Below, in pieces: positions 23,437-35,027 of a stretch of DNA of 64,000 nt. Made by a program: the position numbers and the translations under genes. Positions within the stretch are counted from its first letter, which is position 1. The number at the start of each line of letters is the position of its first letter. Source of the DNA: Hyposmocoma kahamanoa (taxonomy: Eukaryota > Arthropoda > Insecta > Lepidoptera > Cosmopterigidae); contig NW_020654422.1 in the NCBI RefSeq assembly GCF_003589595.1, positions 4,736,027 through 4,800,026 on the forward strand, given 5' to 3'. The notes under the pieces are model-generated. The model was not told the DNA's origin. It was given only the letters and a program-made list of their open reading frames with translations, and ran no database searches.

Positions 23437-25127
23437 TTCCGAGCATGTTTGAGAATAATAAATTACATTACATAGAACTTTACACCATAGAATCGAAAAA
23501 TCGAATCAATTATAGTGTATCTCGCGTCAATTCGTGTGCCTTGTATGCGGGTCGTTTTCTTTTGTTTTGAGCTTCGCATGATGTTTTTGGAGTAATTGTT
23601 CAAATTTCGTTTCGTTGCTCTTGATTTTATACTTGTTTTTGTTGACTTTTTGGTAGGTCGTTGTTGATTTTTCAATTGCTGTGTAGTTGTTTAGTAACTT
23701 AGTAACACAATAATTCAATACTTTTTGTTTTGTTTATTATTTTGTTCTTAAAATATAGTCTCCAAATCGATTCTCTCTTCGTTATAGACTATTTCTATAA
23801 GGTATTTAAATCGATTTTTTTTATTCGATTTTATATCACAACCACATCTCTGGAAACTTCAAATTTCAAACGTCAGCGTACCCATGATGTGTGAAATAAA
23901 CTATAAGGCTTTAATTTAATTATTCTTTCTCGAAAAATCGGGTATCGATGATGTTTTGGCATTTTGATGTTTTTTGGTTTGGGAATTACCACTACTACCA
24001 ACAGCATTTTTTTTCTGGTTATATGGATAGGCTACGTCGTAGAATGGAGCTTGGTATAATCAATGTATAATTAGTAGAGATGGAAGAATAGGAATTAAAT
24101 CAGGTCCTCTCTATCTGAAACTGTATTAAATGCCCTTAATTTCTTACGTGGCCACTATAAAAATGAAAAAAGGTTCGTAAGTAATTTTTTATTTCATAAT
24201 TTGAGCTATCCTCTTAAGACCCCATGTACATCAAAGTGTACAAAGTGTGTATGTGAAGTGATCCAGACCCAGATAATGATTATTTTTACGATCACGTAAA
24301 TGTCCAAAGTCAATGATTGTACATTATAATTAAAATATCGCATTCAAGTTTAGCGCTATATATTTTTTTTTTTCGAATAATACTTTTTTCGTATAGATCT
24401 GAGGGCACACATGTTTGGGCCTGAGGCTTGTAATTATATTTAGTACATTTTGAAATAGTGTGAAGAACAGTGTTAAACAAACTTGAAATTTAACCTGTAA
24501 ACCGTAAAATTATATTGGTATGACTTCCTTATTGTATCATTTGTCAACGACGTTTTAAGAAATTTTGTTAAACCAATTTGATATTTAATTACATTACTTA
24601 ATACACATTTCAACCATAAAGCTGGAATTACTCTAATGATGATATTGATTAATGACTGTCCTACCGCACTCCGCTCGCGATACGTTGTTACCCGTCTCGT
24701 GAGTTGTTTCTGTATTCACTTTTTACCATACCCTCAAAAACAGTTTTTGCTAGATTGTAATCGTAAGTGGAAACTACATAGCAATGTTATATAAGAAACT
24801 AAATCAATCGAAAATTGCGTGACCTGAAAGAAAAAATATTTTTATTTTATTGATTGTTCTTTGTTACTCAAAACACCACAATACATACAAAAGAAAACGT
24901 TGATAACATCTCTACAGTGATAACGGTAGTGTTTGGCATTAATTTTATTCGGTGTAAGGAAAAGTCAGCTTTGATTGCCTATTCAGCAAATGTTATTTGA
25001 ATGAATTGGAATAATTTGTGAAAGGAATGATCAGAGTTAATACAAACTCTTAACTGGCTTTTAAATGAAATCTTGTCTTTATATTTATGAGCAAAATTTC
25101 TTACAAATTAAATTACAAATATAGTAA

Positions 25128-25398
25128 CAGTAGATCTTCTTGTAAAGAAGTTCGTCCAGGGAAGTACTACCTTTCATATTTCTGCCACTAAGTAATCTGA
25201 GAGAGATACTGCGTTTAGGTTTTGAAGGGTGAGGGTGAAATTACGGGCACTCAGGAAGACGGGCGCAGAGTGGCAGTGACAGTGCCCCTCAGATCCTTGT
25301 GATTTAAAACTCTGAGTGGCACTGCAACTGTAATGGTGATTCGTGTCGACCACCACCAATGCATGACTTGCTCGTCCCGTCACTTGGTGTCATAAAAA
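25128..25398 (+). mobile_element. Repeat A, near full length
   Basis: AGTAGATCTTCTTGTAAAGA to GACTTGCTCGTCCCGTCACT with a short A-rich tail; a small internal deletion precedes GGGCACTCAGGAAGACGGGC. Confidence 0.82.
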
Positions 25399-26737
25399 GA
25401 AAAACTCCATAAAGTGGATCCTGAAATACAAACAGTCATATTCACTGATCCATATCAATCTGCAAAAGTGCTTAGCTTAGGGGAGGGCTTACAAGTCACA
25501 TAGTCCGCCGCGCTGGCTGCAAATTCTAAGAATATTTAACCCTCTCCAATATGACCTCCTTGTGCCATTCCAATACAATTTAATTAACGTGAGACACACG
25601 TGTTCAATAACTACGTGCTTAAATATCAATTTTGATAAAATTAAACGTGAAATTAATTTCACGGGCGTTCATTAGAGGGATGGTGAAGGGTCACACCGCA
25701 AGGTAAACGAAGCAAGTTTATCGTATGAAGCAAATCGATGCCCTACCTACGGGGCTGGGTTCAGAGCAAAGATGTAGGCCCACATGATAGAAAAGATTCA
25801 TGTTTGGTTTATATCGAAGGCATTTCGGAATAGCAAAAATTTGTTTATTGCAATTGAACTATAAATAAAGGAACTTTGTCACCGTAAATACAAAATAAAT
25901 ATGCAGATATTTTGGTTAGTTTGATCGCTCATATCATTTTAAAGTTGACCGTACACCATTGCGGAGCTAAAAAAGTGAACACCACTATACCACTTCTAAA
26001 AGTGATTGCAGAATAAAAAAATTCAAAAAGTATTCAACAACTAGGTGAACAATTGGTATAATATAGAATGCATTTATTTTCAACTTTCGATTTATAGCAT
26101 AAACAAGTTTAGTTATTATACGAATCAACGCCATATCGTCGTAAATTGCGTGCAGTTTTCAACACAACGTTAAATCGGTTTTGGGAGCCTATTACCTATC
26201 TATTACGTAATATTATGAGGCCATCCAAAATGGGAGCTTGTATTCTCCGTTCGGTCCCTTCGCTACGAATTTCAATTGTAATCAAATATGTCGCGAGGGC
26301 TGCCGTCTGAGTAAACAAGATAAAGCCCCGACATGGGGCGTGTAAACGTGTAATGCTCAGCCTTGACAACCTTGTGAGGCACAAGCGACAAGTGTTAGCA
26401 TTGTAGGATTTTCCGATTTAAAAATGGATAAACATAATTCATAAAAAAACACATTGTACGTAGTGGCAACCCTGTGATGTTCCAGTGCCTTATAAGTACA
26501 AGTGGTACAGTGCAAATTAGATTTAAAAAAATATTTTCACTCGTTTAAACAGAAAATTTTAAAACTCTTTCAAAACAAATTTTCGATAATCATTGTTTGC
26601 TATCAGTCACGACACGAGCAAGGATGCGTAAGCGAGATAATATAAAGGACTCATTTGTTCGCCGATTAGTGTCATATTTAAAAATAATACGTAAATAAAA
26701 CTTTATTAGTATAAAACTCATTATTTTTTCCGGGAAT
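25399..26737. other. Unassigned stretch
   Basis: No repeat or coding features recognised. Confidence 0.45.
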
Positions 26738-26925
26738 GTAGTTTTTGAAGGATAAGGCTGCTGGTGAAAATACAGCCACATGGGACTTGTCAACTTATGT
26801 ATCAGAGTGACGGGCGCAGTGGCGGTGTCACTCAAATCTTTGGTATTTAAAGCTTTGAGTGGCAGTACAGCTCCTCTAGACAGATGCACGACTTGCTCAT
26901 CTCATTACTTGATATCACAAATTTC
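26738..26925 (+). mobile_element. Repeat A, 5'-truncated
   Basis: AAGGATAAGGCTGCTGGTGA through ACGACTTGCTCATCTCATTA and CTTGATATCACAAA. A second 3'-end scrap in the same orientation lies at 27084-27146. Confidence 0.75.
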
Positions 26926-27083
26926 TTTTGAAATTATATTATAGCCAATTAGATTTTCTCCAACTGTTGATTCCTTGTGTCTACAAAGAAAAATTTTGCT
27001 TCACAAATAAAATCTGTACAAAGATACTTAGAAACTGTGTAATAATTTCTAGCTACCTAGTTGACCTAGACACTGCATCTGTC

Positions 27084-27146
27084 AACGTGTCGCTTACCAC
27101 CAGGCGCGCGATTTGTATGTACCGTCGTTTGATATCATAAAAATCT
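27084..27146 (+). mobile_element. Repeat A, 3'-end fragment
   Basis: GTGTCGCTTACCACCAGGCG then CGTTTGATATCATAAAAAT. Confidence 0.6.
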
Positions 27147-28166
27147 ATGGAAAATGTGAAAACAGTTTATTGTACAATAAAACAAATTACAAATTTTTAA
27201 CAAAGAAATAAAACGTTAGAGTACAAAGCCGAGCTTATCTCATAAACGAATTTCTTCCAGCTAACCTTTACCTTTAAATTGTTTACTGTTCTGAAAATTT
27301 TTATAAGTGTGGCTTCAATCTTGTCGAGCGACTATTTTAGATCGTGTAATTTTAAAACTATTTATCTAAGGGGAAACTAAGGCACAGCGAATATCAATGT
27401 TGATTTTTAAAACATGTCTACAAAATATCATTGAGTTTAAATAGTTACCACCCAAAATAAGAACACGTGTAGGTCTCAAATCTGCCCTTTCCTTTCCTTT
27501 TCCTTTTCATAAGTAATGCATTTTGGTAACTTTCCAGATAATATTGGCACCGAAAGTTATTTAAGTAAAAAAATGACAATTACACAGATATTGCTTAACA
27601 ATAAAACTGACACTAAATATGATATTAAAAAACCGATTAGAGGGGATTGTATATCTCGTTTTGCCAAACCCTGATTTGTTAATAACTCAATTTCGCTAAA
27701 AAGTTGATTACGTTACTTCTGACAAGGAGGGCAGAAATGTCCTTCTTAAAATATAGGTAATCGATGTTTTCAATGTAAAATACATATTGCATTTCATTAC
27801 AAAACTCTGCCATCTGACAACTTAAACCATGTTTATGGGATTATCGCGCGGCGCCTCCAGATTCTCATCCCCGTCATAATGTTAATAACATCACTCGAGT
27901 TTATTACCTACCACATTAAAGATACTTCATTTTGTATCCTTATTTGGTGGTTTGTTACATTGAAAATATTTGAGAAGTTTGGATAATTATTACTAATTAC
28001 AGGTGTCTTACCACGATATGACTTCTTTTTATTTTCCCGATATTTCGCAACGGCGCGCCACTGTCGCGGGTTTACCAGTCAACACGTGACCGTTTGGAGA
28101 GTAACCATTCCGAAACGAAATTAGAGATAACTTTTATTTTTTTTGTTTTTATGTTTTTTGTGTATT
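27147..28166. other. Unassigned stretch with a CCTTT simple repeat
   Basis: A CTTTCC/CTTTTC simple-sequence run lies at 27486-27509. Nothing else recognised. Confidence 0.45.
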
Positions 28167-28372
28167 TGAACGCACACACTCATAGCCCTGCACTAGTGAA
28201 ACCCTATATGGCGGGTGCCACGGACACACACAAAGAACAACCACAAAGTACACCCAAATTCACAAGAGAAATTAATGTAGGTCATACAAATATTTCTACA
28301 GGCCCGAGAATTGAATCGGGTACCACTGTGTGGTAGACCAGCATGGTAACCGTTCGGCCACGGAGGCAGTTA
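28167..28372 (-). mobile_element. tRNA-headed SINE S1, full length
   Basis: On the minus strand: head CGTGGCCGAACGGTTACCAT, degraded B box, body TTTGGGTGTACTTTGTGGTT, end TCACTAGTGCAGGGCTATGA. Confidence 0.82.
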
Positions 28373-29639
28373 TCGGATTAAAATAATGTATTGTGATAAG
28401 TGATAATCATTTGATGAATAACCATGAAGGTCTTAAAATCTAAATTGTGGATACTTTTATTAACCCTGAGGTCTTGAATACGCCTAAAATTCACTTGATA
28501 AAATTCAATAACAATAATTCTCAAGGGTCGGTACAACCTCAAACGGTCATGATCATCATGATCAAGTTGCTTCAACATAACAGTGAAAATGTTGAATCAA
28601 TCACTTTGGAAAAAATATACAGGTTGTTGATTTGCATTCTCGCCATATTTAAGAAATTAACAATAGAAATAATGCTAAATCATCTAAAAATATTTAAAAA
28701 ACATTCTATTTAATATTCTGGCTAATTGTATCTAGTAAAGTTTTGTAAAATTGTCCCGCAAGTGTACTCACCGCAGAGGATAGTGACCCCGCCACTCGCT
28801 TCACCAAGTAATAAGAAATCTTTCTCGATCGCTTATTTACCTATTTTTAACATCATGTTTATGTATTTATTATATTATATTACTAGTATTGTTATAATTT
28901 ACTAATTATTTACATGAGTTAGAAAAGTTGACTGAAAAAAGATTTTTTGTAACTTAGATTTGGTACTTACCAACTTTAGGTTACATGAAAGTAGTGCTAG
29001 AAGTACCTAGCTCCACAGCTGGTGCCAGGCTCCATACCGGAGCCAGCCACAAATATTCAGAGTTTCGTTTCAACTTAGCACATTCTTAACCACAGAAAAA
29101 GCAGAAAGAAACCAGAGGCTATTTTTACGCGCAATTCATCGACACTCGTAATCTGCGTAAACTAAACGTTTCACATCATGCCATAAGAACGCACTTTATG
29201 GTAGTGCACATGGTAGCGTTTTTTTTTTGCACTAACTCTTATTTACGTCACACACAAACCACGTTACATTTCGTAAGAAACTAGAACGTATACGCGATGA
29301 ACGCAGATGCATTTACGCAAGGTGGACTGATGATCTATCAATCACGCGCTCGATACGATACTCCCCTCGTCTCTCTCTACTCGTACCCAGTCATCAAATA
29401 AATCCAAATGCATATTTTCTGCGCATACTGCGTATAGGTCATTGTTCAAATGGTTGCCGGTACCTGTGGCACGTGTAGTACAAGACAATGACTTTTGGAT
29501 CAAACTTGGTTACCGCAATGAAATAAAAATAAGAATTTATGATTTTTTTTAGATTTGGGTTCAGTTTCGGATATAATGACCTTTGTAAATATGGGGAGAA
29601 TGCAAATCAATACATTGTATGCTAAAACTGTGTATATAC
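28373..29639. other. Unassigned stretch left of P-type copy 1
   Basis: No family recognised; a T-run is at 29220-29228. Confidence 0.45.
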
Positions 29640-29647
29640 ACTGATAC

Positions 29648-30024
29648 CTTAGAATAATAACGCATAGAACGATAGTTTCATATCAAACGAACTGTCACAA
29701 GTAAGGCAAAAATCAAATTCATGTAGGCTAGTTTTAGTAGTAGGTTAATTTTCGGTTTTAGTGAATATTTATATAAAAATACAAGTTGAAACGCGTTACT
29801 TCCTTGTGGAATGTGATGTTGTATCTATTTTATGTTTGTATGACGTATTTTTACACTCATTTACCGCACATTTCGAAATTTTTAGCGAAAATTCTTGAGC
29901 TGTTCGCGGTGCAAGTTGACCTTGAGCACTGACGGCCCGCCCGCTCGTGTAGGCCCATTGGGCGCGCTTCAATTTGCGTCACTTAGCGTGTGCGGACTAG
30001 GTTTCTATGCGTTATTATTCCAAG
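29648..30024 (-). mobile_element. P-type non-autonomous DNA transposon, copy 1
   Basis: A 377 bp element is bounded by inverted ends CTTAGAATAATAACGCATAG (left) and its near-complement at 30001-30024. It is flanked by an exact 8 bp target duplication, ACTGATAC, at 29640-29647 and 30025-30032. Read on the minus strand, the interior matches copy 2 (32921-33897), including the segment that encodes a THAP-like N-terminus there, but here the start codon is destroyed and a base is lost. An 8 bp duplication plus THAP-like coding fits the P superfamily; hAT also makes 8 bp duplications, so the class is inferred. Confidence 0.82.
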
Positions 30025-30392
30025 ACTGATACGATGTGAAAACACGATTCCCAAAACTTTTCACGACAGAAAAAAATACATACCTACTCACCTCGAAATT
30101 TTACAAGAAAACCGCTATATTCAATAAGTACTTTACATATAAGTATTGATTTTTATAGAACTTATTATTTAAATTAAACTTATATATTATACTTTGATAG
30201 AACACCCATTTGTCAAATTACTTTAATTTCGTTTGTAAAAAAAATCTGAAATAAGGCCAGTGTGCCTGCCGCTCGACACGTGCAATAGAACCAATTCAGT
30301 ACGGGAAAACTTTGAATTCGAACTGACTTGAAAATTATTTAACCTTTGCTGTAAGTTCTACAATATGAAAGCTATGCCTTTTTCATGATATA

Positions 30393-30597
30393 CGTGACGA
30401 AATACATAACTCGTGCGGCTGTTGGTAAGCGACACACCAACCCATAACGGTTACAGTGCCATTGTCACTGCACCCGTCATCTTAAGACAATAAGTTGAAA
30501 CGTCCTATATGACTGTAGTTTCACCAGCGCCTTAAACGTAATGCTTAGATTAATGCTTGGCGATAGAATTCTTTAGCAAGGAGCTTTACTGTTACTA
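30393..30597 (-). mobile_element. Repeat A with internal deletions
   Basis: GTGACGAAATACATAACTCG to GCAAGGAGCTTTACTGTTACT. The CGCAAAGATCTGAGG block is missing. An S1 SINE starts six bases later. Confidence 0.72.
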
Positions 30598-30602
30598 AAC
30601 TA

Positions 30603-30823
30603 ATAACTGCCTTCATGGCCGAACGGTTACAATGCTGATCTGCGACGTAGAGGTCCCGGGTTCGATTCCCGAACCGGCAGAATGGCCTACAATTATTTAT
30701 CTCGTGATGTATTCTCGTCGTGATCTCGTTTGGGTGTAATTTATAGTTGTCTATATGTGTGTCCAAAGCGCTCGCGCAGGGTTTCCCTAGTGCAGGGCTA
30801 TAAGAGTGTGCGTTAAAAAAAAG
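30603..30823 (+). mobile_element. tRNA-headed SINE S1, full length
   Basis: A box region TGGCCGAACGG, perfect B box GGTTCGATTCC, body GGGTGTAATTTATAGTTGTC, end GGTTTCCCTAGTGCAGGGCT, and a tail GTGTGCGTTAAAAAAAAG. It is the clearest forward copy for defining the family. Confidence 0.88.
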
Positions 30824-31211
30824 TTAAATAATATATTTAATTGCGACTTTTTAGAAGGCATTTGTTTACTAAATAATTGTAGCTACTCTTACTCTAGACA
30901 TGAAACGAGAACCGTGCCCACCAGTGCGAAGTAAATGTGGGTTAATACAGCAAGTCAGGTAGGTAATGAAGGAAAATATAATATTTAAATTAAATATAAG
31001 GAGAATGAAGGTATAATGGAACAAGAATTAGAATTACACCCGGCGAAGTTTTTACGTCTTTTTGTGGAGCGTAACTCCTTTATTTAAATAAGTATTTATT
31101 TTGACTTTAATTAAGTAATATTAGAGTTTATTTTCTTTATTGTCGTGGTTGGAAATATTCGATGTTTTACAAAAAGGTACCAGCGTACTTCAACTGGCGT
31201 TGTTCGTGATC
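30824..31211. other. Unassigned stretch
   Basis: Nothing recognised. Confidence 0.4.
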
Positions 31212-31643
31212 ATTTTTAACCGACTTCAAAAAAGGAGGAAGTTCTCAATTCGACTGCATGTTTTTTTTCTGTATGTATGTTACGCGATAACTTTGGTATT
31301 TGTGAACTGATTTTCATGATTCTTTTTTTGTTGGAAAGATGGTACTTCCATAGTGGTCCCATTTTATTTTGAAGAAAATCATCCACCTCTAACGGCGGCT
31401 GTTCATGCATGAAGATTCATTTTTATAAATAGTGCCTAAATTTTACTAAGGAGCAATTATTTTAATGGTTGATTTTGCTATTTCTCCAATTCATGGCGTT
31501 TTTTTCTCCATATAATTTGAGTAGTGAGAACCGATTTTTATTATCTCCAGCGTCAAGTCCTGTATAGTGGCGAATTTAAGGTTATTTCAATAAAACTTAG
31601 CAAATAGACGTAATTCCACGTACTTTTGAGGTCGGTTTTTTTA
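31212..31643 (+). mobile_element. Element E, full length
   Basis: It starts TTTTTAACCGACTTCAAAAA and ends TTTTGAGGTCGGTTTTTTTA, short inverted ends ACCGACxTCAAAA. The interior includes TATGTTACGCGATAACTTTG and TAGTGGTCCCATTTTATTTT. Length 432 bp, non-coding. Confidence 0.82.
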
Positions 31644-31944
31644 GTACTCTGTACTGGGATTATTATATTATTTCTACCTTCCCAAAAAAAAACTTTTAGT
31701 AATTTGTATGCGTAACTAATATAATATAATAATAATTTAAATTTCTATTTTATCTCTTTTTAGATTTTTTTGTCATGACGTTTTTCGAATTTTTTTGTCT
31801 GTGTGGTGTAAGAGAGTTCTATACTAGTCATTGTAGCCAGACTTGTCGCTCATCTTTGCGGCATTTACATATTTAAAATGATTACTCTTAGGAAAAGAAA
31901 ATCGTGGTCGCAACCGACGTCTGAGAATGTTTTATATAAATTTT

Positions 31945-32040
31945 TATAAATTATGCAAAAAAAATTACAAACTCATGAATACAAAGATCCAACAAACACA
32001 GAGAATAATTCAATTAATCCGACTGGACTCGAACCAGTAT
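31945..32040 (-). mobile_element. Repeat B arm fragment (tentative)
   Basis: ATACAAAGATCCAACAAACA and CCGACTGGACTCGAACCAGT resemble the tail and B box (reverse complement) of repeat B. An S1 copy follows. Confidence 0.4.
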
Positions 32041-32235
32041 ATAATAACAATAACAATAACGCACACACTCAACATAGCCCCGCACTAGGGAAACTCTGCG
32101 TCACTGGTGCCATGGACACATACAACCACAAATTACACCCAAACTCACGAGAGAAATCAATGTAGGCCATACAAATATTTCTCCCAGATCGAACCTGGGA
32201 CCTCTGCGTGGCAGTCATGGCAGCAATGGTAACTG
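32041..32235 (-). mobile_element. tRNA-headed SINE S1
   Basis: An AATAAC simple run (its tail) and GCACTAGGGAAACTCTGCGT, CACCCAAACTCACGAGAGAA and CCCAGATCGAACCTGGGACC are in the expected reverse order. The head is partly lost. Confidence 0.8.
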
Positions 32236-32912
32236 AAAACTCATGTGTCCATGTTTACGGAATAATATAGAACGTCATAAATATTTCATTAGGAATTTCA
32301 CCGGATGACTTGTTCCACACAATAATCTATACAACTTTCTCTAAAGACCCTAATTATCCATTGAACAATTTCTTTGAAAAGCTCAAAAAATTTTTCGCGA
32401 AAACAGTCCCATTCCTTAGGGAAAGTTGTTCCGTATCACAAGTACAGTCACCCCATAAAATTCATACTACACCATGTTTAAAGAAGTGTTTACAAAACTA
32501 TTACACATAGTCTTTTCTTTAGACTCTTGACCAACAGCGAGACGTCTAAACATGTGTATACGCTTTCATACAGTACAGTACACCTGTCCACACAAGGACT
32601 TTATTATTTAATCCTACCTTCTCCAACAAGGCCCGAAAAGGGCCTATAAATTGCGCTTACTCGCTTCCCGTCATGAATAAATGCAAAACCTTATGGGCAT
32701 TGTCGAGTAAATTACCCCTTAAACCTCAAGGGACTGTTAAATATATTGGCTTAAAGCTAATTATGATTAATTGGTTGGATAAAAAAATCCACTACAGTGT
32801 TTTTGTAATAGAACATGGAAAATACATGCTTGGACATTTTTTGTAGAGAGCTGGTGGTAACAAATGAACGGCTACAGAAAAAATAAAGCAACAATAGATA
32901 CATATGTATAAC
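32236..32912. other. Unassigned stretch between S1 and P-type copy 2
   Basis: Nothing recognised; short frames only. Confidence 0.4.
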
Positions 32913-32920
32913 ATATTAAA

Positions 32921-33897
32921 CTTAGAATAACAAAGCAAAAAAACCTTGTCCGCACACGCTAAGTACGGCAAATTGTAGGGACCCGAATCGTGTAAGCCAC
33001 GAGCGAGTGGGCCTTCTGTGCTCAAGGTCAATTTGCACCGCGAACAGTTTAAAGAATTTTAGCTAAAAATGACGAAATGTGTGGTAAATGAGTGTAAAAA
33101 TGCGCCAGACAAACATAAAATAGATAATAACATCACATTCCACAAGGAAGTAAAGCGTTTCAACTTGTATTTTTATGTAAATATTCACTAAAAGAGAAAA
33201 TTCATTTCGTTGCAACGGATTTTTTTCTCCTCACTTTGCTGTTCTATTTCAAAATAATTATATTACATAATTTTTTGAGAATAGGCAATATCGCAACGCT
33301 TGCAGAATTTCTACAAATATAAGCTATTTTTACGGAATATATTTGGTATTCGCCTTCATTAGTTTCATATGAAAATCATTCTTCTTGTTCATCATATACA
33401 ACTCGTTTAAAAAAACTGTCTTGCCCAGACTCAAAAGTTCTTAACTAAACTACTTCAGGGAACTAACACTGACTAAAAAAGTCATCGTCGGTTCTCCAAA
33501 GTCGTGTATAAATAACTTTCAGGTTCAGGTTATTTATTGTTATAGTGTACTTTTCATGTGTTTATCCACATATAATATCAGGCTATTTATATATCCAAAT
33601 TTTCATGAACTAAAGTCAAATTCGATAGTCGCACTTAAACTCGCTTTTAGGTTTTTGTTCTTACATGAATTAAATAAAAATTGGGTAGGATTTATTAACT
33701 TAATCATGAGTTAAGCAAGAGACAATTTCCCCACTTTTGATGGAAATGTTATTCCATGGCATAATTATTTGTATATTTGTGTGCATGCTGACGAGCGTAA
33801 ATACAAGTTGCTTACGCCTACAAGAAATTTGATTTTTCCCTCACTTCCGACTGTTCGTTTGATGTGAAACTATCATTCTATGCTTTATTAATCTAAG
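32921..33897 (+). mobile_element. P-type DNA transposon derivative, copy 2
   Basis: A 977 bp element begins CTTAGAATAACAAAGC and ends in the approximate complement at 33870-33897. It is flanked by an exact 8 bp duplication, ATATTAAA, at 32913-32920 and 33898-33905. The first 280 bp align with copy 1 in opposite orientation, and so do the last 85 bp. The roughly 600 bp of central sequence is absent from copy 1 and shows no long frame. It is probably an internally deleted relative of an autonomous element with a THAP-domain transposase. Confidence 0.82.
33069..33191 (+). pseudogene. THAP-like N-terminus inside P-type element
   Basis: A 40-codon frame starts with an ATG 148 bp inside the left end of the element. 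Its first residues, MTKCVVNECKNAPDK, carry a C-x4-C pair, followed at residues 22-25 by ITFH. That is the order seen at the start of THAP zinc fingers (C-x(2-4)-C, then an F-H before the Pro), the DNA-binding module of P-element transposases. After residue 26 the match is lost and the frame ends at TAA. No second half (C-x2-H) is visible, so this is a remnant or a first exon cut off by an internal deletion. The homologous stretch in copy 1 (minus strand, near 29.85 kb) lacks the ATG. THAP assignment rests on a short motif and is moderate in confidence. Confidence 0.55.
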
Positions 33898-33976
33898 ATA
33901 TTAAATATTTTATTTTGAAATAAAGAAGGTCATAATCATGAACATGGAACAAAAAGTAAAATATTTATTTCTTAGT

Positions 33977-34125
33977 AGAAGTAGAGCTCCTTGTGAAAGA
34001 GTTCATCCAGGGCAGTAGTGCCACCTTAGCTATTTCAGCTGCGAAGCAGTTCAGCGTAATGTGAGCATTACAGCATTACAGTTTTGAACGGTAAGGGTGC
34101 TGATAAAATAAATAGCATGTGAAAC
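33977..34125 (+). mobile_element. Repeat A, 5' half, cut by LINE fragment
   Basis: AGTAGAGCTCCTTGTGAAAG to GTAAGGGTGCTGATAAAATA. The 3' half is absent and RTE coding sequence follows. Confidence 0.75.
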
Positions 34126-34345
34126 AGGGACACTGACACAAAGAGATAGGGAAAGATTAGAAGCTTTTGAGATGTGATGCTGGAGGAGGATAAAGGGCAT
34201 AAGTTGGATAGAAAAAAAACCAATGAGGAAGTATTGAGAATGGTAAACGAGAAAAGAACCATCCTGAATACTATAGAGCATAGACGCGGGAAAAAGTTTG
34301 GACGTATGATACGACATGTACGACGTGATTGGACAGCGCACGTTC
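34126..34345 (+). pseudogene. RTE-type LINE reverse-transcriptase C-terminal fragment
   Basis: The frame reads TNEEVLRMVNEKRTILNTIE then HRRGKKFGRMIRH, the segment near the end of RTE-like endonuclease/reverse transcriptases (TNEEVLRRxxExRTLLNTIKRRK...GHxxR). A neighbouring frame just upstream gives ERLEAFEM, the preceding part of the same block, so one frameshift separates them. Both ends are truncated, and the left edge meets a repeat A copy (33977-34125). Confidence 0.75.
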
Positions 34346-35027
34346 CTTCACTTGGTAACATGAAAAAAAAACTCAATCATCAGGGTATCAGCTCAATAAG
34401 TATTATATTGTATCTCATTTAGTCATTTACTATCCAAGCCAAATATGCAATTTGTGAAAACTGAATGAGTACTGGAAGAAACAAGAGAACCTACAAAATT
34501 AAATCACAAAAATTATAAGTTACTTTGTGAATAAGGTGTAAAATTTAATGAAAATAATTAATAATATAAAAAAATCTAATTATTATGAGGCTTGAACACA
34601 GCAACGTTCTTTCCTCACCTAATGCGCAGGTGAAATAGAATCAATCATTCTTTCAGAGGTGGGAGCGGGCGATAAAATCAGGGCGGAGCTTAATGTGTCT
34701 CTTTCATACGGCACTTAATGAGCTTGAATGCCGTATTGCCACTCAATAGTAGAAACGTATTATATCGTTTCTTGGAACGAGGATTTAAGAATTGGAGTTC
34801 TATTTTTGTTAAAAGCCCAATAATAGCGAGCGACTTCCAAACACAAGGCTTAGGTTTGAATGTTCAGCAAACTTGTCCCGATATTTTCCAAACTATAAAA
34901 AAACTTAAAAAAGGTTAAGAAGGGCTGTTTCGAAATTCTTCCCCTAAAGGATTGAAAAAATAAAAAAAAAGGGTAACATTATATTATATGTACAGAAATA
35001 TTATACTACTGAACTAAAGATGGTGAA
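34346..35027. other. Unassigned stretch
   Basis: Nothing recognised; a 66-codon frame (34718-34918) has no features. Confidence 0.4.

Larger units (their letters stand above)
22531..25127. other. Sparse stretch surrounding the candidate exon
   Basis: Apart from the exon-like segment at 23353-23436 and the small frame at 23028-23135, no repeat family is recognisable across 2.6 kb, the longest such gap in the window. A-rich coding-strand sequence at 23440-23720 could be a 5' UTR on the minus strand. Confidence 0.45.

Noticed and set aside
28094..28336. 80-codon open frame
   Set aside because: It is SINE S1 read in antisense.
32921..33897. hAT assignment for the 8 bp-duplication elements
   Set aside because: hAT elements also duplicate 8 bp, but the ends lack the usual CAGxG start and the coding remnant is THAP-like, which fits P elements better; not excluded.
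34051..34376. 96- and 102-codon minus-strand frames
   Set aside because: They are antisense shadows of the RTE reverse-transcriptase fragment on the plus strand.
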